Notes under the pieces: generated by a model | The model's input: only the letters and a program-made list of their open reading frames with translations | What the model was told of the DNA's origin: nothing | The model's database searches: none | Made by a program: the position numbers and the translations under genes | In this document: one piece after another, positions 50,176 through 61,500 of the stretch | Layout of the letters: each line of letters begins with the position of its first letter | Numbering within the stretch: the stretch's first letter is position 1 | Assembly (NCBI GenBank): GCA_015183035.1 | Contig: JACZZP010000020.1 | Coordinates: forward strand, 248,001 to 312,000 | Direction of reading: 5' to 3' | Source of the DNA: Meloidogyne chitwoodi | Taxonomy: Eukaryota; Nematoda; Chromadorea; Rhabditida; Meloidogynidae | Length of the DNA stretch: 64,000 bases

Positions 50176-53100
50176 GTTGTTAACTTTTAATACATTTATT
50201 AATATCGAATAAATAATAATCAAATATTAAAATGCTATTAAAGATGTAAATAAACGAGATTAGTACATATAAAATTTTAAATAAATTAAAAAATAAATAA
50301 ATTAATTAATTTTCTTTTACAAATATTTTTAAATTTTTGAAATTTAAATTATTTATTTATAATTATAAAAATAAATAAAACTTTTTATAAATAAATTGAA
50401 GTTGATTTAATTTTTTACATATAAATAAATAAACAAATTTAAAATAATTAATAATTTATACATATCCAGCATTTAGTGCAAAATGCGAGTACAACCTTTT
50501 GTGATCAAGTCCTAATAGTTCACCTGACAAAGAGCACATTTGAAATATTTTTTTTAATTTATTTATTTAATTTTTTCATAAAATAGAAAAATGATTTTTA
50601 ATTATTTTTAGGTGCCCAAAATATGTATTAACTCTATAAAACATTAAATATTTTTTAGATCTTAAATACAATTTTTTCAATTTATTTATTTAATTTTTTA
50701 AATAAATTAAATTAATTAATTTTATTTAAAATATAAATTTTTAATAAATTTGAATAAAAAATATATTTAAATATTTTAAAAAATTAACTATTTTCCATTA
50801 TTAATTTTAATAAATTATACAATAAAGATTATTATTAAAAATTAATTTTAGTTTTTTATTTTCTCTACTATTTTTATGATTTTATAATTAAATTAATTTA
50901 TTTGTTAAAATTTTAATAATTTTTTTTAATTATTTTGTTAGGAATCCCTTCACAACTATTGATCAGTGGGATTATTTTTCATTTTTATAATTTTAAAAAT
51001 TATTATATATTTATTTTCAGGCTGTTATGAAATTAAAAACTGTGATGAGAATTTGTATTTTTGATTGATAATGCAGGGATAAAAATTAATATATTTAAAA
51101 AAAAATTTTATAATATTCAAAATTTAATTTTTAATATTTGTTTTTTCGTTAAAGATATCTGCCTGTAACAATTAGTCCATTACTTTAATTTCTTTAAATA
51201 TTCTAATTAATTTAAAATTATTAATAAAATTAATTTTATAAAATGTTTTATTTTTTTTTAAATTTATTGTAACTTTTCTCAAATAATAATAAAATTTAAG
51301 AACCTTGATAATTTTAATTTAAAAATACCTAATTTAAATTTTTAATTTATTATAAAATTAATTAAGAAAATAATTTTTAAATATTTTCTTAATTACGTCG
51401 CAACAAAACCAGACCAATAAGAAAGATTATTGCAAAATATTTATTTAAATTTATAATTTATTTTTGTTAATAATTAAAATCGGTAAATTATTATAAAATT
51501 AATTAAAAGACAATTTATTTATTTTTAATTATATTTAAATTAGATTGTCATAGAAATTTATTTAAATATTTTAAAATAAATATTTAAATTATATTCTTAT
51601 TCTTGAAACAACAAATAACTAATGGGTTGTGCTTGTTGATTTAGCTGAATAATTTTAATTAATTTATTTATTTAATTAATATTTAATTATTTATTTAATT
51701 AATTAATTTAATTAATTTATTTATTTAATTAATTTATTTTAATTAATTAATTAATTTATTTATTTAATTATTTATTATTTAATTAATTAATTAATTTTAA
51801 TATTATATATTTAATTTAAATTTTTAATATTCTACTACAATTTTTATATTGAAGCTTTAGAATAACTCAAAAAAAATAAGAATTAAAATTATTTAAAATT
51901 AGCTCAATCCGTTTAATTAAATTTTCCAAATATTTATAAAAAAATTTTAAATATTTTATTACTAAAAATTATTTAAACGTGTAAACATAAATCCGTATTA
52001 GTAATCGCAGATATTTTAATTAAATTAATTTAATAAATTAATTTATAATCATTTTTTAAAATTTTTTATAAATAAATAATATTTTAAATTAAATATTTAC
52101 GTATATTTTTTTATTTTTAATTATTTTTAAATTTTGTAAATTTTATTTGTTTAAATTATTTTAAATAATTAATAAATGTTGATTTTTGTGCTAGTAAAAG
52201 AAACGATTTACAAGTAATCCAAAGACCGATTTAAGACTTATTAACATAATTTTGCAGACCTAATAAATTAACTATTAGATTACGGCCTTCGACGTTATTT
52301 TTAAATTATAATTAATATTAAATGAATTAATAAATGATGTTTAATAAATTAATTTTTAAAAAATATTTTTATGTTTTTATTTAATGCTTCATAGATTGAT
52401 TTTACAATATCAGCATAAGCGGTTATTTTTATTCTTTTTTCTTAATAAAATATAATTTTTCTTTAATTTTTCTAATTTAATTTTATAAAATTAAATTTTA
52501 TTTAATAAATATAATTTTTAACTAATAAATTATTAAAATATTATTAAGGAAATTTCGGTTGAATATTCTAATTTAATTTATATAATTAATTAATATAATT
52601 ATTTCATTACATATTCAAATATATATTTAAATTTATTATTTTTATTTTTTAATTTAATAAATTTCTATTTTATTTGACAAGTTTACAATAATGCTTTCAC
52701 TGTCAATTGATCCATATTTTTACTTAATTAACTTAAAAAAGATTTTTTTATTAATAATTAAATTGTTAATATAATTTTTAATTTTGTTTATTATTAATTT
52801 TTTTATTAATTTAAATTTTTCTGAGTAAGGATTTATAATAAATTAAAATTATAATGACTAAAATAAATTAATACTTATATTTTAACTAATTAAATGTTAA
52901 TATAAATATTTATTTAATAAAATAAATTTAAATAAATTAAAAATTAATTTATTTTTTTATATTTTTTAAAATTTTTTAAAAATATTTTAAATATAAATAT
53001 AAAGATGATTAAAACTTTCTTAATATAAAAAGTAAATTTCATTAAAATTTGGTAGTTAATTTAATTTTTTAATAAAAAATATAAAATAATTTTTTTTTGA

Positions 53101-53511
53101 TTTGTATCAGTAAGCCAAGCCAATTAATTTCTGCATAATAAGGAGGCTATTATGAAAATTGTATTACCTAATTCCTTTTGTTTGATTCATGCCAGTCACT
53201 CACTTTAATCATCTTTGTTACAGTAGATATTAAAAAATAATTTGAATTATTTTTTAAAATAATTAATTATGTCTTATTTATTTTAATTTAAATATTAATT
53301 ATAAATTAGTTTTATTTTTAATAAATTTCGATAAAATAAATAGATAAAATATTATTTTCCAATATTAATTTTAATAATAAATATTATTAAAAATTAATTT
53401 TAGTTTTTATTTTTCGTAAAATAATGATTATTATTTTCTTTTCAATTTCAAATAAAATTTGATTTTTATTAATTTATTTTAACTAATTAAAGCAATTAAT
53501 TATATTTATAT
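50176..53511. other. A+T-rich noncoding stretch
   Basis: No gene is seen. Direct repeats of about 75 bases occur at 50790-50870 and 53350-53420 (TATTTTCCA-TATTAATTTTA then TTAAAAATTAATTTTAGTTT). A run of TTAATTAA-type low-complexity sequence occupies 51650-51800. GC-richer words at 50470-50545 and 53110-53215 stand alone. Confidence 0.5.
51650..51800. repeat. TTAATTAA/TTTATTTA low-complexity tract
   Basis: The tract consists only of combinations of ATTT, AATT and TTAA words, with no G or C for about 150 bases. It is self-complementary in many registers. Confidence 0.75.
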
Positions 53512-53519
53512 AATTAAAT

Positions 53520-54481
53520 GATTACCGGAAAATTCCTCTTCGGAAAATTCCTCTCGGAAAATTCCTCTTCAAATTTTCGGAAAATTCCTCTTTAACGGAA
53601 AATTCCTCTTTAAGCAAAATAATCGGAAAATTCCTCTTCGGAAATTCCTCTTTTTAGAGGAAAATTCCTCTCCAAATTAAAAATTATGGTTGTTCTTTAG
53701 TATATGGGACCCGAACTCGGATAAAGTAACACATATCATTCGATTCCTCTTGTCGAGCTGAGTTCGAATATATAGATTTTATTTCTAGGAAAAATGTTTG
53801 AGACGAGTTACAGGTCCCTGAAATTCGAAAAATCATAGGGGGGACCAAGCTCTTTTTGGTGAAAAATTCGTTTATACAAATGATAGCTCATTCGAAAGAG
53901 CTCTTCGAGACCTATCGAATGAGTCTAAAATCGTCTTGATTGAACGATTATGAACAAAGTTATGAAAGATCGAAGTTTACTGGAAACACGCCAAACTTGG
54001 ACCTATTGGGAGTGTTTTATGACTTCTTCATTTGGGAGCCCATCTCTCGTTGGCTTTTGGTACATGCGTTATTCTACGGCGCAAATTACAACAAAATAAT
54101 TAATTCAGTGAAAATAATTTAAGTGCAGCCGCGATAATCACCTCAAATGAGCTTACTCCCCCCTATGGTTTTTCGATATTTGGGGACCTGTAACTCGGTG
54201 AGTATTTGTCTCCTGCAAGAAATTCTTATATATTCGAACTCAGCTCGACAAGAGGAATCGAATGATATGTGTTACTTTATCCGAGTTCGGGTCCCATATA
54301 CTAAAGAACAACCATAATTTTTAATTTGGAGAGGAATTTTCCTCTAAAAAGAGGAATTTCCGAAGAGGAATTTTCCGATTATTTTGCTTAGAGAGGAATT
54401 TTCCGTTAAAGAGGAATTTTCCGAAAATTTGGAGAGGAATTTTCCGAGAGGAATTTTCCGAAGAGGAATTTTCCGGTCACC
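53520..54481. mobile_element. 962-bp foldback element with 8-bp target duplication
   Basis: AATTAAAT flanks the element on both sides (53512-53519 and 54482-54489). The ends read GATTACCGGAAAATTCC on the left and GGTGACCGGAAAATTCC on the right, reverse-complemented. Arrays of the 15-bp unit CGGAAAATTCCTCTT follow on each side. Palindromic arms then continue with GGTTGTTCTTTAGTATATGG and ACCCGAACTCGGATAAAG to about 53790 and from about 54210. The centre (53790-54210) is not palindromic and contains TCATTCGAAAGAGCTCTTCG, TATCGAATGAG and AAAGTTATGAAAG. It resembles the centre of the element at 38132, so both belong to one family. No transposase is encoded; the 60-codon frame at 53940 is chance. 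Confidence 0.92.
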
Positions 54482-54489
54482 AATTAAAT

Positions 54490-55579
54490 ACCTAATTATT
54501 TTGTGTATATATTGTCAAAAATTAATTTTAGCATTGGCATTCATCTGTCCATTAATTTAATAAATAAAAAAATAAATAGATAACTAAATTAAATACCTAT
54601 AATTTTTTGTTAATATATAAATTCATCATACAAATACTTTGAATCAAATTGTTAAAATGAGTAGTACTATTTTGTTGTTTTGACACTAAATTTTTATTTA
54701 TTTAAATTTTTATTTATTTATTTTATTTTTTTATTCATTATTAAATTATATTTTAGAAATAAATTTTTAATATTTTTATTTTTCTAAAAAATTGGATTGA
54801 ATAAAATAAATTTTATTTAATTATATTAATTAATTTCTTTTCTAATTATAAGCTTATTTAAAAAATTGTCATTAAAGTCCTGTTTATTTTATAAATTTTA
54901 TTTTTAGACTGAAGTGAAAATTATAAATAATTTCTAAATTATTTATCATAGTAATTTATTTTTTTTTTAATTAATTCATATTTTTATAAATTTCTTTTTT
55001 CATTTTATCTGTCAAAGACAAAAATGAGACGTGTTTTCAATTATAAAATTTTAATTAAAAAATTTTTTTTTAATTTAATGTACCTACATTTGATGTTGAT
55101 TTAGTAATTTATCAAATATTCATAAAGTAGCTAATTTAATTTATTTCAAAAACAAAAGTAAATAAATAAATAAATTAGTTCATATAATTATTGTCTATAA
55201 AATTATAACTTTAATTTTTATTAAAAATTAAATCCTAATATAATGAACATTTTTGTATTTTTGTAATGTTCGTTTTTGCATTAAAATTTAATTCTTTTAA
55301 TTTTATTTTGTTTTAAAATTAAATTTATTTATAATTTTATTTATGTTTACTAATATAATAAAAAGAGAATAGGGTTTTCGATATAAAGATTTATTTTTTT
55401 AATTTTTCTTAAAAATATTTAAAACAAAATATTTTCTTATAATATTTTTGAAATAAAAAATTCAATATAGGTAGACAGGGAAAGATTTAGATTGATACAT
55501 TAAAGCGCTTACACCCTTTTGTTGCTTCGCTTGATTTTTTTTTAACTTTTTCTTTAAAAAATTAATTTAATTTTCTAAA
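54490..55579 (+). repeat. Pre-unit segment, related to 8830-9060 and 47225-47340
   Basis: The part 54840-55080 matches 8830-9060 (the tail of the left unit). The part 55170-55240 matches 17260 and 48580. The part 55470-55590, with AGGTAGACAGGGAAAG and TTACACCCTTTTGTTG, matches 47225-47340. The rest is A+T-rich with no gene. Confidence 0.5.
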
Positions 55580-58500
55580 TTTTATTTAAATGATCAGAAA
55601 TTTAATTAAAACATAATTTTAATTAAATATTATTTTAATTGTTATAATTATTTTAATTTTTAATTTTAAACATTAAATAAATATATTAAAATGATAAATA
55701 AATAATTATAGTTAATTAAAAAAATAATACATATTTAATTTTTATTAAATAAAGCATCCAATTGTAAAATTAAACTCTAAAAAATATAATAAATTAAAAA
55801 TAATATTTGTCATCACTAGCTATTGCAACTTGCTTCTTTAAGAAAAAAAAATAAATTTAAAGCATTTAATTAAATTATTAAATTCATTAAATTTGTTTTT
55901 TCTTTATTTAAATTATTCAAAATATTTTGAAAAATTAAATCTTTAATTTCTAAATTTCAATTTCCTTCACCAATTAAATTTATAAAATGTAACACATTAA
56001 TTTTAATAAAATTAAAATTAATTTTAAAATGTTGATTTAACGTCATAAAAAATTATAATATTTAAATAAATATTAAAAAAAAATTAATTAAATTAAAATT
56101 TAATTTAATAATATTTTACAAAATAAATAGGTATAAAATAAAATTTTGACCATTCACCTTTAATTTAATAAATTTTTTAGGTCTAAATAATTTGTAAATT
56201 ATTTATATAAAAATTAATTTAATACATACTATTTATTTTTTATAATTAATTTGAAACTGCAGAATCAAAGAGGGTTTGAGGGATTTCAGTTTAATATTTT
56301 TATTTATCCTATCGCTTGCATCCAGTCAACATTTGTCGCCACAATCATTTGGTGCATTAATAATAATTTTTTTATTTTTTTTAAATTTTAATTTGACAAC
56401 ATTTAATAATTATTTAAGCAATAAATATGGGCTGAGTATAATGTCATGATCACTTTTGATGTGGTCGGTTTTAGTATATTTAATGTATTATCCTGGTTTA
56501 ATTAAATTATTTAAATTATTTATTTAAATTCATACTTATTTTTTATATTTTTTTTTATTAAAAAAAGCTTATTAATTTTTAAATTATTATTTATTTATTT
56601 ATTTAAATTTATTTGGTTTAATTAAATTTGAATTATAATAAATTAGTGTGCGCATCTTTCAAAGCCAAACGTTCTTGTGTCAATATTAATTTAGTATATT
56701 TTTAAATTTTAATAATTTATTTATATAAGACTAAGAATTTTATTTTAATTATAATTTATTAATTTTTTAATTTTTTATAATGTTTTTAAATTAATTTATA
56801 AAAAATAATTGAGAGGGTAAGCATAGATTTACCTGAAAACATAAAGGTAGCTTGCAAGCCAACCTAATTTCGTTATTTTCTTTCTTCTTGGGTAAAAAAA
56901 TTTTTTTTTACAATACTAGTATTTTAAAAAAAATTTTATAATTTAAATATTGGTGTAATAATGCTTAAATTAAATGATTTATTTAACTGAATTAATATTA
57001 TAATTAATAATTGTAAATTAATTATAATTTTTTTAATACATATATTTTTTATTTTAATTATAATTATTAATTAAATACTTTTATTTTATACCCTTTTCTT
57101 CCCCTCTAACAAAAATATTTAATTTGTAATCAAAATTAAAATATCCTTTTTTTTTTGATTTTATATTTTAATATATAACATAAATATATTTTTATTAAAA
57201 ATTAATAAAAATATGTAGCACTTAAAGCACTTAAGAAAAATATTCTTGATTCTATTTTTTTAAACTATTTAATTTGTTTAAAATAAAATTTAAAAAAAAT
57301 TTTATTTATTTAAATTAATTTTTCATTAAATATTTAAGAAAATAAAAGAATTTTTTAATCTAATTTTTATGTTATATTCTTGTGATTACATCTCCAGAAT
57401 TTTTTTTTCTATTTTAACAATTAATAAATTAATATAATCTAACATTTTATTAACTCATATTTTTTATAATTATTTATTTACTAATTTATTTTATAAAAAT
57501 ATTATTATATTATAAATTAATTTATTATTTATTTTGTAATCTTTAAAATATTAATTTTATTTTTTTTAATTTTATAAATTATAATTTTATTTAATTATAT
57601 TAAGGAGTCATGACATGCCTTACAAAAATCACATTTAATTTCTGCGTTATTTTTGTATTAAATAAATTTATAAATTAAAAAATAAATTAATTTATTTTTA
57701 ATTTATCTTTTTTCAATATTAAATTAAATTAATATTTTTTAAAAATATATTTATTAAAATGGGTATACAATTTTTAAGTGAACAAAAAATATTAATTATT
57801 TTTTAATATTAATTAAATTATTATTTCAATTTAATTATATTTTTTTATTTATATATTTTTTTAAAATTAATTAATTTAAAAACAACTAGAAAATTAATAT
57901 AAAATAATTTAAAATACACTTATTTGTTTGCATTTATTTTCGTATTTTAATTTAATTAAAAATAAATTTATTTATATTTTATTTTATTTTTTATTATAAA
58001 ATAAAAGATCCCTTAAGCTTGTCTAATTCGATAATTTCACTTCACTGAGTAGTTACTAGATTTATTTATAGTGAATTTAATTAATTAAATATTAAATATT
58101 TTGTGTAGGTATGTTTGAAAATATCAGATTATTTTGAGGTAAAATAATTTTTAAAATATTTTATTTTTAATTTTTAAATATTTTATTTTTAATTTTTAAA
58201 ATTAATTAACTTTATTAAAATTAATTAATGTTTTAATACATAAATTATTTTTTTAATTTTTAAGAATTCACTATTTTCTCAAAATAAAACAAAAGTATGA
58301 TTACATACAAATAAAAAGTTCGTTATCGCTATTATTAAAATCTTTCTAATTCAACTGATTTTTTTTTCTAAAATTAAAAAAATTGTTATTTAACTTTAGT
58401 TGCTTTACTTCACAAGTTGTATAATAGTTTGCCTTTTGGGAAAATTTGAGATTTAAATTAATTTTTTTTTCACTTTTTTTCTGTAAAATGATTATAAATA

Positions 58501-61500
58501 AATAATTAATTTTTGCAAGTAAAACTTTAATATTTATTTTTTTTACATTTTATTTTTTAAATAAATAATAAATGAGAAATATTATTAAAATAATTTTGTT
58601 TAATAATTATAGTTTATTTATTTAATAATTAAAAAATATATTTTTATTTTATTATTTTTATTAAGTTTTTCACAAAATTAATTGGTAATAAAAAATATTA
58701 ATTTATATTGTTATTTATTTAAAAATTATATTTTTTTTTATTGTAAAATAAAAATATGTATAAAACTTTAACTTTCATATATACCTAGTATTTTGAATAT
58801 TTAAATAATATCCAGCTTGTTTAATTTATTTTTGTATAAAAACTTGCATTATCAATTCAGGTATTTTCTTTAGAAAATAGTTTATCTATTAATTTGATTT
58901 TCACATTTTAATTAATTAATAAAAAAATTTATATAAAATAATTTTTTCATTTTTATAATAATTTGTATTAAAATAGAATAAATTAAATTTTATATTTTAT
59001 TTAATTTTTAATAATTTAAATTTTTTTATTTGAAATTGTAATATCTTCAAGTTAGATATTTCTTATTTAATACTTTCTGAGGCTAATCCAAATTAATACT
59101 TCAAGAATATAAGTTTATTCAAATAATTAATTTAAAATAAAAAGAATAACTTTATAATTATTACAAGGCCAAAAAGGTGAGTTTATATAGGAAATTTTGG
59201 AGGCAGGTTATAACAAGTAAGGAGTTAAGAAAAAAGACAAAATATTGGTTTAACCTTTGGGAAAGTCGGGAATCTTTTATTTTATATTTATTTTTAACTA
59301 TTTTATCTTAATTATTTTATATGTATTTTTATGTCCTATGTGTGAGATGCTGCAGAAATAAAATTAATTTATACAATTAATTTTTTTTAATAAAATTAAT
59401 CATTAAATTTAATAATTTATCAATTATAATTGTCTAGTACTTCTATAATAATTAATGTTAGGTTCCTCTTACACTATTTAATTTAATTTAATTTTTAAAT
59501 TAATATTTATAATAGGCTTATACATATTTTAATTATATTATAATTTTTCATCAAAATAATATTTTTTATGTTTTAAAATAATTAAATTAAATTTTTATAA
59601 TTAATATTTTTATTAAATGTTCTTTTCTGGAAGGTTAGGCTAAAATATCGTCAACTTTGATTTTAATAATTACAAATAATTTTAAAATTAAAAAATAATA
59701 AATTAAATAAATTATATATCGATAATTACAATTTTATTTATTTAAATTTTATTTTAAATTTATTTTTGTCTCTAAAAATGGGAATTGAGTCACTAGTAGC
59801 AATTTTAATTTTATATTTTTTCATATATTTAACTAAGTTCTCTTGACATTACATATATGGCCAAAGAATTAATAAAAACTTCTTTAATTAAATTACTTAA
59901 AATATTTAAATTTTTATTTAAATTTATATTAATTATTTTTATTAAAAAAAATTATATTTATTTTTAATTATTATTTATTTATTAAAATTTATTATTTTTT
60001 AAAATTTATTAAGTTTACTTAAATTTGTATTAATAAATTAGTGACATAACTTTTCAAGCCAACACATTTTCCAATTCAAACTCTTATAAGATAAATATTA
60101 TAATTTATATTTTTAAATTTTAAATATAATTAATTTATATAAGACTAAAATTTTATTTTAAATTATTATTATTTATTAATAATTATCAAATTTTAATTTT
60201 TTTATAAAGTAATTTATAAAAAATAATTGCTAATAGATTAAATATAAACATTAGCATTAATACCTATGCTAACGTATAAGGTATCTTCAATAGCCAAAGA
60301 ATCCTAAGGTTTAATTCATCAACTTATTTGGTCTATTTTTAACTTTTTTAAATTTTTTTAAATAAAATATAAATAACAATCATAATTTTAAATTAATGTA
60401 AAAATTGTTTTAAATATTTTAAATATTCAATAAAAAAACATTTAAAATTATTAATTGTTTTAAATTAATAACTAAATTAATTTATACAAGTTTCAGAGAT
60501 TTTATTTTTTATAAATCTTTATTTATTCTTAAATTAAATTTAGTAAGACAATATTTATTTGTTAATGAAATATTTATAGTTTTATAGTTTTAAAAAATAA
60601 GATTAGTAAATTTAATTAACTTTATAAATTAACTTCTTGTCATTAATTAAAATTATATATCGTTTCACACGTGCTCAAAGCATCATCCTTTGTTCAAAGT
60701 TTCTCAACGTTTTTAATTTTGTTTGTGATCCAATAGAATTGGCTCAACTTCTTAATTATTAATTATTTAAATATAAAAAAATTATTATTTAAATTAAATA
60801 ATTTTATTTTTATTTTAGAGACATTTTAAATTATATAATTTTAACTTTAAATTAAATTTTATTAAAAATTAAATTTATTTATATTTTTTATACTCAATTT
60901 ATTAACTTTTATTATAAAAATAATGTGTTAAATAATATTTGATTTTATTTATATAATTTACTTCGTAACAGATTTTCTGATATTGTCAAAGAGTAGATTT
61001 AATTTTGTGAGTACCTATATTTAATTTTTCTATTTAAAATTAAATTATTATTTTTATTAAAGGATGTAAAATTAAATCATATAAATTTTTATATAAAAAA
61101 ATATACGCATATTTTTTAATTATTAAAATTAAAATCTTATTTAAAATTGGAATATAAGTATTTAAAAATAATTAATAATTAAGGTTATAATTATCAAACT
61201 TTAAATGCCTTGTAAAACATAAATTAAATCAGACGTTTTTTGAAATTTGTAAAAACATTTTCACACTTTTCATAATATTAATTGTTTTACCAATAAATTA
61301 TGTAACAACATTGTATTAATTAATGGTGAAAAAGTCAGGCAAAATAAGTTTTAAAAAATAATAAAATTTTAAATAGGTAATAAATTTTATGTCTAGCATA
61401 ATTTGTAAATTTGTATGGCTAACTAAAATGCTGATTCGAAATTTTAGGTATAATTATATAATTTTTTTATTTAGGTATATTATTAATTTAATAATTTTAT

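Noticed and set aside
53940..54122. 60-codon frame in the foldback element
   Set aside because: It lies in the non-coding centre of a 962-bp element and is not kept in its relative at 38132.
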